Positions 1-8,012 of a stretch of 64,000 bases of DNA are shown piece after piece. The notes below the pieces were generated by a model. That model saw only the letters and a program-made list of their open reading frames with translations. It was not told where the DNA came from and did no database searches. The stretch is taken from NCBI GenBank assembly GCA_963770765.1, contig CAVYQS010000015.1:62001-126000 (forward strand). The letters are read 5' to 3'. How positions within the stretch are numbered: position 1 is the first letter of the stretch; the number at the start of each line of letters is the position of its first letter. Origin of the DNA: CAVPCY01 sp963770765 (GTDB lineage: Bacteria; Actinomycetota; Coriobacteriia; Anaerosomatales; PHET01). The position numbers and the translations under genes are program-made.

Positions 1-269
1 GTCTCGAGGGCCCGCTCGTGGGCGGCTATGTGGGAACCGGCATGCACGGCGGGGAGATATTCCTGCGCGGCGAGGTCGAGCCGTGGCAGGTGGGCAAGGA
101 GTGCGGCATCTTCACCGCCACCGATGAGGAGATGGCCGCGCTCAAGCCATTGCTCGCCGAGTACTGCGACGCGGTCGGCTTCGATCTCGAGACCGTCATG
201 GCCGAGAAGTTCACCCGACTCGTGCCGATCAGCCACCGGCCGTACGGGAAGCTGTACACGTACCTCTAG
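1..269 (+). CDS. Glutamate synthase GXGXG-domain subunit, C-terminal part
   Basis: The reading frame enters from the left edge (first whole codon at position 3) and ends at TAG 267-269. It shows the glycine-rich GTGMHGGEIFLRGEV stretch of the GXGXG (gltB domain 3) beta-helix fold and ends in a conserved SHRPYGKLYTYL tail. From family knowledge this fits the stand-alone GXGXG subunit of archaeal-type glutamate synthase, which works with a separate FMN-binding subunit; such a subunit lies at 20782-22372. Its position just before glnA supports a role in ammonia assimilation. Only about 88 residues are visible, so exact subunit identity is inferred. Confidence 0.75.
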   Translation, partial: LEGPLVGGYVGTGMHGGEIFLRGEVEPWQVGKECGIFTATDEEMAALKPLLAEYCDAVGFDLETVMAEKFTRLVPISHRPYGKLYTYL

Positions 270-309
270 AGTGCGACGGCGGAAGCTGTCGTCAGATGCA
301 TCGAACCCA

Positions 310-337
310 CGGGGCGGGCGCACAAGCGCTCGCCCCG
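310..337 (+). terminator. Hairpin terminator after the GXGXG subunit gene
   Basis: A strong GC hairpin with 11-12 bp arms (one G-T pair) and an ACAA loop lies 40 bases past the stop codon. No clear T-run follows, as is common in GC-rich genomes. Confidence 0.6.
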
Positions 338-356
338 TACTCGTCCCCCGAAACCC

Positions 357-372
357 GAAACACCTCAGAAAC
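357..372 (+). promoter_or_regulatory. GlnR-box-like element upstream of glnA
   Basis: GAAAC (357-361), six bases, GAAAC (368-372). The same GAAAC-N6-GAAAC arrangement occurs before the second glnA at 22432-22447. Pentamers spaced by six bases are the known architecture of actinobacterial GlnR boxes, and a GlnR-like gene sits immediately downstream of this glnA. Confidence 0.6.
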
Positions 373-465
373 ATAGGGCGGGCTAGGCTTGCTGTGATGA
401 CGTAAGTAGACGTCACGCCGCACGGCTCGTGTGCTCGTATCATCTTTCGAAAGGGAGGCTCTCGT

Positions 466-1797
466 ATGGCACCTGCGTTCGATAAGGACTACGTCCTCAA
501 GACGGTAGAGGAGCGCGACGTCAAGTTCATCCGCTTCTGGTTCACCGACGTCCTCGGCGTCATGAAGTCGTTCGCTGTGACCGACTCCGAGCTCGAAGGT
601 GCGTTCGAAGAGGGCATGGGTTTCGACGGCTCCTCGATCGACGGCTTCACCCGCATCCAGGAGTCGGACATGGTCGCGTTCCCGGACGCCGCCACGTTCC
701 AGCTTCTCCCGTGGCGTCCCGAAGAGCAGGGCGTCGGCCGCATCTTCGCCGACATCACGACTCCCGACGGCAAGCCGTTCGTCGGTGATCCTCGCTACGC
801 ACTCAAGCGCATGCTCAAGAAGGCCGCCGACATGGGCTACACCATGTACGTTGGCCCTGAACTCGAGTTCTTCTACTTCGCCGATGACCAGGGCACCGAG
901 CTTCTTGACCGCGGTGGCTACTTCGACCTCACTCCGCTGGACTTGGCGAGCGACCTTCGTCGCGAGACCGTGCTGACCCTCGAGAAGATGGGTATCCCGG
1001 TCGAGTACTCGCATCACGAGGTCGCTCCGTCGCAGCACGAGATCGACCTGCGCTACCAAGAGGCCCTCACCATGGCCGATGCGGTCATGACCTACCGCCT
1101 CGTCGTCAAAGAGACCGCGATGGCCAATGGCGTGTACGCCACGTTCATGCCCAAGCCCATCGCAGGGATGAACGGCTCGGGCATGCACACGCACCAGTCG
1201 CTGTTCACCAAGGACGGCAACGCGTTCTACGATGCCGACAAGCCCGGCTACCTCAGCGACATCTGCCGCCACTACATCGCCGGCCTGCTCAAGTACGCCC
1301 CCGAGTTCTGCGCGGTGACCAACCCGCTCGTCAACTCGTACAAGCGCCTGGTCCCGGGCTTCGAGGCCCCGACCTACGTCTCGTGGGCGCAGGCCAACCG
1401 CTCGGCGATGGTTCGCGTGCCGCTCTACAAGCCCGGCAAGGAGGCCGCGACCCGCATCGAGCTGCGTTCGCCCGACCCCTCGTGCAACCCGTACCTCGCC
1501 TTCGCCGTCATGCTGGGCGCCGGTCTCAAGGGTATCGAGGAGAAGCTCGAGCTCATGCCCGAGGCCACCAACGACATCTTCGAGATGACCGCCGAGGAGC
1601 TTGCTGCTGCGGGAATCGGCACGCTGCCGCGTGACCTCGGCGAGGCTATCGAGCTGTTCGAGAAGTCCGAGACGATGAAGGAGATCCTCGGCGACCACAT
1701 CCACACCTTCTACAGCGAGAACAAGAAGGCCGAGTGGCTCGACTACATCAAGGATGTCTCCGAGTGGGAGCTCAACCGCTATCTGAGCGTCATCTAG
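466..1797 (+). CDS. glnA: Type I glutamine synthetase
   Basis: A 443-residue glutamine synthetase (glutamate + NH3 + ATP to glutamine), the normal size for GS type I. Visible family motifs include DGSSIDGF (about 54-61), GPELEFF, HHEVAPSQHEID, NGSGMHTHQS and NRSAMVRVP, covering the metal, ammonia and ATP sites. At the position of the adenylylated tyrosine of E. coli-type enzymes the protein has Phe (NDIFEMTAEE), so adenylylation control is unlikely. A good Shine-Dalgarno (AAGGGAGG) precedes the ATG. A GlnR-like box lies upstream and a GlnR-like regulator gene follows. Confidence 0.95.
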   Translation: MAPAFDKDYVLKTVEERDVKFIRFWFTDVLGVMKSFAVTDSELEGAFEEGMGFDGSSIDGFTRIQESDMVAFPDAATFQLLPWRPEEQGVGRIFADITTPDGKPFVGDPRYALKRMLKKAADMGYTMYVGPELEFFYFADDQGTELLDRGGYFDLTPLDLASDLRRETVLTLEKMGIPVEYSHHEVAPSQHEIDLRYQEALTMADAVMTYRLVVKETAMANGVYATFMPKPIAGMNGSGMHTHQSLFTKDGNAFYDADKPGYLSDICRHYIAGLLKYAPEFCAVTNPLVNSYKRLVPGFEAPTYVSWAQANRSAMVRVPLYKPGKEAATRIELRSPDPSCNPYLAFAVMLGAGLKGIEEKLELMPEATNDIFEMTAEELAAAGIGTLPRDLGEAIELFEKSETMKEILGDHIHTFYSENKKAEWLDYIKDVSEWELNRYLSVI

Positions 1798-1827
1798 CAG
1801 TTCGGTCTCGTACCGAATGAACGGCAA

Positions 1828-1862
1828 CGACGCCGGGCGAGGGTCCACCTCGTCCGGCGTCG
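1828..1862 (+). terminator. Terminator after glnA
   Basis: Long hairpin with outer arms CGACGCCGG/CCGGCGTCG plus inner GCGAGG/CCTCGT pairing, 30 bases after the glnA stop. Confidence 0.65.
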
Positions 1863-1902
1863 ACGTTTCCATCCGCCAGCCCATCGTCGGAGCGGTATCA
1901 TC

Positions 1903-2574
1903 ATGCACATGAAAAGGGTTCTCATCGTCTCTGACGACGCACATACGCGAGCCTGGGTGGGTCAAGCGCTCAGCGGGCTCGATGTGCAGTACACCGACGC
2001 AGGCATGACCGAGATGCAGAAGCGGCTGCTCGGCGGCGAGACCGACCTCGTGATCATCGACGGCGGCCGTAGCCCCGAGGTCCTCTCGCAGGTCGTCGAG
2101 CACGCGGCTGCGGGCGGTGTCGACCTGCGCATGATCGTCCTCGTCGAGCCTGAAGGGCTGCAGGGGCTGCGGCTCCCGGTGCGGGTTCCTTCCGACTTCA
2201 TGGTTCGGGGAGGCTCGAGCGAAGAGATCGCCGTGCGCGTTCGCTCCATGCTGTGGCCCGGAGAAGAGGTGACGCGCCAGGAGCTGGTGCGCATCGACGA
2301 TCTCACGCTCAATCTCGCGACGTACCAGGCGTACAGTGACGGGACCCCGATAGACTTCACCTACCTCGAGTACGCGCTCTTCGCCTTCCTGGTCACTCAT
2401 CCCGGGCGCACCTACAGCCGCGAGGTGCTGCTGCGGCGGGTGTGGGGCTCGGACTACTACGGTGGCTCGCGCACGGTCGACGTCCACATCCGTCGGATCC
2501 GCTCCAAGGTGGGGCACGAGCTGTCCCGTCGAATCGAGACGGTGCGCAACGTCGGTTACCTTTGGAACGGGTAG
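1903..2574 (+). CDS. glnR: GlnR-like orphan winged-helix response regulator
   Basis: A 223-residue OmpR/PhoB-type protein. The N-terminal receiver domain (about 1-118) is atypical, like GlnR of Streptomyces, and no histidine kinase gene is adjacent. The C-terminal winged helix (about 125-220) has HPGRTYSREVLLRRVWG, DYYGGSRTVDVHIRRIRSKVG and ETVRNVGYLW, which match the GlnR DNA-binding domain closely. Location right after glnA and GAAAC-N6-GAAAC elements before both glnA genes support a role as the global nitrogen regulator. An alternative ATG lies two codons downstream. Function is inferred from similarity and context. Confidence 0.75.
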   Translation: MHMKRVLIVSDDAHTRAWVGQALSGLDVQYTDAGMTEMQKRLLGGETDLVIIDGGRSPEVLSQVVEHAAAGGVDLRMIVLVEPEGLQGLRLPVRVPSDFMVRGGSSEEIAVRVRSMLWPGEEVTRQELVRIDDLTLNLATYQAYSDGTPIDFTYLEYALFAFLVTHPGRTYSREVLLRRVWGSDYYGGSRTVDVHIRRIRSKVGHELSRRIETVRNVGYLWNG

Positions 2575-2576
2575 AC

Positions 2577-2656
2577 AGCGACCGGAGCTCACTCCGCTCA
2601 CTGATTCGGCGCACAAACCGCGCCTGCATGCGTTCGCTGCGTGAGCTCCGGTCGCT
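2577..2656. repeat. 16-bp perfect inverted repeat between glnR-like gene and hydrolase gene
   Basis: AGCGACCGGAGCTCAC (2577-2592) and its exact reverse complement (2641-2656) are separated by 48 bases. It begins two bases after the regulator stop codon, so it may terminate transcription or bind a regulator. Confidence 0.6.
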
Positions 2657-2669
2657 GCCTGTCCTCAGG

Positions 2670-2675
2670 TAGAAT
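2670..2675 (+). promoter_or_regulatory. Possible -10 element (TAGAAT)
   Basis: TAGAAT in the context GGTAGAATC, 45 bases before the hydrolase ATG. An identical GGTAGAATC precedes polA (4959-4967). No good -35 is visible, so this is tentative. Confidence 0.35.
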
Positions 2676-2719
2676 CGCGGTAGTCCGTCTCGCGTTGGAA
2701 CCGACTCGGGGGAGCCTAC

Positions 2720-4912
2720 ATGGCGGGGCCGTATCGGTTGCATGTGGCGGTGGACCGGGGGCATGGGCCGGTCTATGTGCTGCTGCATGGGATCAACTCC
2801 ACCGGGCACGACTGGGACACGGTGGTCACAGCGATGGGATTCGACCGACGGTGTATCGCGGTCGATCAGCTCGGCTACGGGCGCTCCCCCAAGCCCCTCG
2901 ACATCGAGTACACGCTCGATGAGCACGTCGAGTCTCTGCGGTACACCCTCCGCGACATCGGCGTCACGGAGCCGTTCGTACTCGTCGGGTACTCGATGGG
3001 TGGACCCATCGCGCTGCGATATGCGGCCACCTACCGTGAAGAAGTCGAACGCCTGGTGCTGATCAGCGCGCCGTTCTTCCTCAAGCCCGAGGAGATGGGA
3101 GACGAGGCGTACGCCAAGGCGGTCTTCCAGACCCAAGGCTCTCAGAAGATCATGAACATGGTTCGCAGTGCCGGGTTCGCCAAGTCGGGCGTGTTCAAGA
3201 CGCTGTCGTCCGAGGACAAGCAGGTGATCCAGAACGTCATCAACGCCCAGGACCTGAAGACCGACTGGCAGATCCTCCAGAAGAACATCTACCAGGCCAT
3301 TCAGGCGCCCGACTTCCCGACCGATCTGCGCCGGGTCAAGGCACCGATCACGTTCATGGTCGGGGAGCACGACACCTTCATCGTCCAGTCGCAGATCGAG
3401 ACGCTGCGAACGGACCACGCGCCCAACATGGAGATCAGATTCCTCGCGGACCTCAAAGCCGATCACATGCTGCTCGAGAACGTGCCCACGATGATGGCCG
3501 CCGAGATCACCCGGTGGGAGGATCGCCGACTCGCGGTCGCTCTGGATCGGGGCGAAGGCCACGTCATCGTGATGCTGCACGGCATCGAGAACGACGGCTC
3601 GTTCTGGAACCAGGTCGGGGCCGCCCTTGCCACGCGGAACCGAGCGATCTCGCTCGATCTTCTCGGCTTCGGGCAGTCACCGCGCCCGCTGGACATCCCC
3701 TACAGCGTCGACGACCAGGTCGCTTCGATCGGGGCGACGCTCGATTCGCTCCTGGGTGAAGACGCGACGTTCACGCTGGTGGGGCATTCACTGGGCGGTC
3801 TGGTCGCTGCGGGATACGCGCGCAGGCACCCCGAGCAGGTCGACCGGCTGGTCGTGTTCGCGCCGCCCATCAACAACGCGGACGTGAACGTGGGCGGCGC
3901 TCGGCTCGACCAGGCACGAGCGCTGTTCGTCGACAACTTCGGGACACTCCGGGAGCGGGGCGCCAAGCTCACTCGGCGCAGGGCGGTCAGAGGGGCGCTG
4001 GGTCACGAGCGGCTTTCGCGGTACGAGCCGTCGCTTCGTTCGCTCAAGAACGTCATCGAGTGTCAGACTCTCGCGCAGGATCTCGCGGCGACCGAGGGCA
4101 TCCCTGCCACCGTCGTACACGGTACGCGCGACCCCTTTGTGGTTCCCGAGTATGTCCACGCGCTCGCGGAGCTGCGCCCGGGGATCGACGTCGTGACGGT
4201 GGACGCCGCGCACGACATCGCCACCGAGAAGCCCCTCGATGCCCTGGCTGCCATCGATCCCGAGATCGATCTCGAGGAGGCGGCGGTGATCGTCGAGAAG
4301 GCGAAGACCGATCGCAAGCTACGGCCGTCTGCGAACGCCTTCAAGGGGATGTTCGACTCCGATGCGCTTCTCGTCGGCTTCCGCGGACTTGTGTACCTGC
4401 TGTGGGGTCTGGGGCTGACGTTCCTGCCCAACTCGGGGGAGGCCACCTTGCTGAGGATCGGCTTCGCGGTCTTCCTGTTCGCCCGCTCATTGGCCGTCCT
4501 CACCGGGCTGTTCACCACGCGCAGCATCCGGCAAGAACGGCTCACGAGCGCGCTGATGGGCATCGTGGGGATCCTGCTGGGCGTGTTCCTCCTCATGGCC
4601 AGGGAGATCGCGATGCTCATCATCGCTCTGTGGGTCGTCGGGTACCTGATGCTCAGCGGCGTGGTCAATCTGTACGCGGCCTTCCACACGATGCACTCCA
4701 GCAAGCGTCGTCGCCGGCTGATGTTCGAGGGTGGGGGTGCTGTGCTCGCAGCGTCGCTGCTGCTCGCCGGGTCGGTTCTGGTCGCGCAGCTGATCATCTT
4801 GTTCGTGGGCGTCATCGCGATCGCTTCCGGGGTCTCACTCATCAGCTACGCGCTCGTGGCACGAAAGGCGGGGTCGGTGTGGACGTCCGAGATCGTCCCC
4901 GACCGCGTCTGA
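2720..4912 (+). CDS. Tandem alpha/beta-hydrolase with C-terminal HdeD-like membrane domain
   Basis: A 730-residue fusion of three parts. Residues about 1-265 are an alpha/beta hydrolase (LLHGINSTG oxyanion region, nucleophile elbow GYSMGG, late His in the ADHMLLE region). Residues about 270-510 repeat the fold (MLHGIENDG, GHSLGG, AAHDIA). Residues about 545-720 hold about six hydrophobic segments resembling the HdeD/DUF308 family. Both hydrolase halves keep the serine elbow. The substrate is unknown; the arrangement suggests membrane-tethered esterases facing the cytoplasm. Shine-Dalgarno GGGGGAG precedes the ATG. The triple fusion is unusual. Confidence 0.8.
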   Translation: MAGPYRLHVAVDRGHGPVYVLLHGINSTGHDWDTVVTAMGFDRRCIAVDQLGYGRSPKPLDIEYTLDEHVESLRYTLRDIGVTEPFVLVGYSMGGPIALRYAATYREEVERLVLISAPFFLKPEEMGDEAYAKAVFQTQGSQKIMNMVRSAGFAKSGVFKTLSSEDKQVIQNVINAQDLKTDWQILQKNIYQAIQAPDFPTDLRRVKAPITFMVGEHDTFIVQSQIETLRTDHAPNMEIRFLADLKADHMLLENVPTMMAAEITRWEDRRLAVALDRGEGHVIVMLHGIENDGSFWNQVGAALATRNRAISLDLLGFGQSPRPLDIPYSVDDQVASIGATLDSLLGEDATFTLVGHSLGGLVAAGYARRHPEQVDRLVVFAPPINNADVNVGGARLDQARALFVDNFGTLRERGAKLTRRRAVRGALGHERLSRYEPSLRSLKNVIECQTLAQDLAATEGIPATVVHGTRDPFVVPEYVHALAELRPGIDVVTVDAAHDIATEKPLDALAAIDPEIDLEEAAVIVEKAKTDRKLRPSANAFKGMFDSDALLVGFRGLVYLLWGLGLTFLPNSGEATLLRIGFAVFLFARSLAVLTGLFTTRSIRQERLTSALMGIVGILLGVFLLMAREIAMLIIALWVVGYLMLSGVVNLYAAFHTMHSSKRRRRLMFEGGGAVLAASLLLAGSVLVAQLIILFVGVIAIASGVSLISYALVARKAGSVWTSEIVPDRV

Positions 4913-4959
4913 CGCCTGCGGCTTCGGCATACGCGTCGGGTCGTGTCGTGGCGCTCGGG

Positions 4960-4965
4960 TAGAAT
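4960..4965 (+). promoter_or_regulatory. Possible -10 element upstream of polA
   Basis: TAGAAT 63 bases before the polA ATG, in the same GGTAGAATC context as at 2668-2676. No clear -35 is visible. Confidence 0.35.
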
Positions 4966-5027
4966 CCAGGTGACCCGTCCGAGAGACTCGCCGGCGGGCA
5001 GTCATCGCTGATCCCGAAAGGTGGCCC

Positions 5028-7797
5028 ATGGCCCCGCGCACTGTCGCCGTGATCGACGGCAACTCACTGATGCACCGGGCGTTCCACGCGCTGCCGGAGA
5101 CGATGACCGCGCCCGACGGGCGGCCCACGAATGCCGCGTTCGGCTTCCTGTCGATGCTCGTCAAGCTCGTGGGAGACGTGAACCCCGATGGCGTGGTGGT
5201 CGCTTTCGATCGCGGCAAGCCGGCGTTCCGCATCGAGGCGCTCGCCCAGTACAAGGTGCATCGTCCGCCCACGGCCGAGGGGCTGCGTACGCAGTTTCCC
5301 ATGGTCAAGGAGCTGCTCGAGGCGATGGAGGTGCCCATCGTCGAACTCGATGGGTGGGAGGGCGATGACATCCTGGGGACGCTGGCGGTGCGCGGCGCCG
5401 AGAAGGGCCTGCGCGTGCTGCTGGTGACCGGCGATCGCGACGCGTTCCAGCTGGTGAACGACAGCGTCACCGTGGTCACGACACGCAAGGGCATCACCGA
5501 TATCGCATTCATGGGCCCCGACGACGTGCTCGAGCGCTACGGCATCACCCCGGCGCAGGTCCCCGACTATCTCGGCTTGAAGGGCGACACCAGCGACAAC
5601 ATACCCGGCGTCCCCGGAGTGGGGGAGAAGACCGCCGCGAAGTTGCTCCAGGAGCACGGCAGCCTGGAAGCGGTCCTTGAGGCGGCCAAGGCCGGTCGGG
5701 TCAAAGGAAAGGTCGGGGAGAACCTCGTCGCTCACGAGGGTGCGGCGCTGGCCTCCCGGGTCGTGGCCACGATCGTGTGCGACGTGCCGGTCGACATCGA
5801 CCTCGAAGGGGTGGTGTTCGGCACGTGGGACGATGCCCGGCTCGCGCGGGCCTTCGGTGAGCTGCGCTTCACTTCGCTTCTCGAGCGGGCGCTGGCATTG
5901 CGGGCGTCTGCGGGGGGCGCCGGAGGCGCGGCACCTGCGCCGGCCGGTGCTCGCGGAGTGGCCAGCGCCGGAGGCGCTGACCACGCCTCTCGCAGGGCCG
6001 GCTTCGGCACCACGCCTCCGGCGCCCGAAGCTCGCGATGCGGCAGCTGGGAGCTTGAGCGCGGCTTGTGCGGAGCTTGGGTGCGTTGCGGGGACAGAGGG
6101 GCTTGCGGCAGGTTCGCGAGTGGGTTGCGGCGGAGAGCGAGTGGCTCGGGGTGGCATTCGGTTCGGCGGGGGACACGCTGTTCGCCGAGACGCGCGACAT
6201 GGCTGTTGCCGGGCCCACGGCGGTGGCGATCGTCGACGGCGAACAGGTCGACGACGTGCTGGCGGGACTGTTTGCCGGTGGTCGGGTCGCCGCGGCAGAC
6301 ACGAAGGCGCTGTTGCAGGAGCTGTGCCCGCCCGATGAGGCGCTCCCCTGCACGGCCGCTGCACTCGACGCCGATCCCGCTCGGCTCTTCGACGTCGCCC
6401 TCGCGGCCTACCTGCTCGAGTCGAACCGCTCGAGCTACGAGCTTTCGGGCCTGCACGCAGACTACCTCGGCGCTCCGCTGCCCGCGACGCGGGACGATCG
6501 ACCTGACGCCGTGGTGAACGCGCAGGCGACCGCGGAACTCGCCGTCGAGCTCGAAGCGCGGCTCACGGCCGACGGCTCGATCGGGGTTCTGCGCGACATC
6601 GAGATGCCGCTCGTACCCGTGCTGGCGCGTATGGAGCGTGTGGGCGTGGGCGTGGACACCGCGGTACTCGCCGATCTCGCTGTTGAGACCCGCGAGAGCA
6701 TCGACGCGTTGCGTGCAGAGATCCACGAGTTGGCCGGAGTGGAGTTCACCATCGACTCGCCCAAGCAGCTCTCGGAGGTTCTGTTCGACCGTCTCGGACT
6801 GCCGCCGGGAAAGCGCACGAAGACGGGCTACTCGACCGACGCCAGCGTGCTCGCCAACCTCACCTCCATCCACCCGATCGCCGAGAAGATCGTGAGTTAC
6901 CGCGAGCTCACGAAGCTCACGAGCACCTACATCGAAGCGCTGCCCCGGATGCTCGGTGACGACGGGCGACTCCACACGAGTTTCAATCAGACGGTGGCAG
7001 CGACCGGCCGTCTGTCCTCCAGTAACCCGAACCTGCAGAACATCCCCGTGCGCACCGAGTTCGGCCGTCGGATCAGAGCGGCGTTCGTGCCCGCGACCGT
7101 CGGCGACGTCATGGTCTCGGCGGACTACAGCCAGATCGAACTACGGATCCTCGCTCACCTGTCACAAGACGCGGGGCTCATCGAGGCGTTCACCAGCGGC
7201 GCTGACTTCCATGCCGCCACCGCTGCGCGCGTCTTCGGAGTCGAGGTCGACCACGTCGAGCCGGGCATGCGTGCGAAGGCGAAGGCGGTCAACTTCGGCA
7301 TCGTCTACGGGCAGACGGCGCACGGGCTGGGCACGACGCTCAAGATCCCCAACGCCGAGGCGCAAGCCATGATCGACCGCTACTACGCGGCTTACCCACG
7401 GGTCCGCGCGTACCTCGACGAGATGGTGGCGCAGGCTCACCGCGACGGGTGGTCGGAGACGATGTTCGGACGCAAGCGGCGCATCCCCGAACTGAAGAGC
7501 AGCAACTTCAACCTGAGGTCATTCGGCGAGCGCACGGCCATGAACCATCCCATGCAGGGAAGTGCGGCCGATATCATCAAACTCGCGATGCTCGAGGTGG
7601 ATCGCCGGCTTCGGGCCGAGGGGTTCGCGTCGCGGATGGTGCTCCAAGTCCACGACGAGCTGGTCTTCGAGGCACCGGCCGGAGAGGTGGAACGCCTTTC
7701 GGTGATGGTGGTCAGCGCCATGAGCGGCGTGGCCGATCTTGCGGTGCCGCTCGATGTCGGCGTCGCCAGCGGTGCGAACTGGGCACTCGCGAAGTAG
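5028..7797 (+). CDS. polA: DNA polymerase I (apparent +1 frameshift)
   Basis: DNA polymerase I for gap filling and repair. The 5'-nuclease domain occupies the first frame (about 5028-5900: TGDRDAFQL, GLKGDTSDNIPGVPGVG). A polymerase domain without obvious exonuclease acidic residues follows in the next frame, which opens near 6067 (motif A VSADYSQIELR, motif B AKAVNFGIVYG, motif C QVHDELVFE) and ends at 7797. The frames differ by +1 and the change lies between about 6060 and 6110, just after a GC-rich inverted repeat in the linker. Because the gene is essential-like and other core genes here show the same +1 changes, a sequence insertion error is more likely than inactivation. Confidence 0.9.
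5965..6024. repeat. GC-rich inverted repeat inside polA linker
   Basis: GCGCCGGAGGCG (5965-5976) and its exact complement CGCCTCCGGCGC (6013-6024) flank 36 bases. The stretch encodes a Gly/Ala/Pro-rich linker between nuclease and polymerase domains and resembles the GC-rich palindromic DNA after uvrC. Confidence 0.6.
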
Positions 7798-7840
7798 CAG
7801 CGGGTAGCGCCGCCCGGCGGCGTGGTATACACTACGCGAT

Positions 7841-7882
7841 GGCTCCCCAGCGGGTCGGAGCTTTGCTGTACCCGCCGGAGCC
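7841..7882 (+). terminator. Nested hairpin after polA
   Basis: Outer arms GGCTCC/GGAGCC (7841-7846, 7877-7882) and inner arms GCGGGT/ACCCGC (7850-7855, 7870-7875). It could terminate polA or be part of the rpsA leader, since a TATACA-like hexamer lies at 7826-7831. Confidence 0.5.
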
Positions 7883-7916
7883 ATGACAATGTTGGCGCCC
7901 CGATGACATGTAAGCC

Positions 7917-7974
7917 CCTGTAGGCGACGGAACACGGATAACACCGACCCTTCGACGGACCTGTAGGCGACGGA
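7917..7974 (+). promoter_or_regulatory. rpsA leader with repeated 15-mer
   Basis: CCTGTAGGCGACGGA occurs at 7917-7931 and again at 7960-7974, followed by an AAAAGGGGCCCCGTTTT hairpin just before the rpsA start. The leader may carry autoregulatory binding sites; this is inference from the repeat alone. Confidence 0.4.
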
Positions 7975-8012
7975 CATGAAAAGGGGCCCCGTTTTGGAAG
8001 GGGTCCACAGAA

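Noticed and set aside
292..2616. A long open frame on the minus strand over glnA and glnR-like genes
   Set aside because: It is a shadow frame produced by GC-rich third codon positions; the plus-strand proteins are clearly conserved families.
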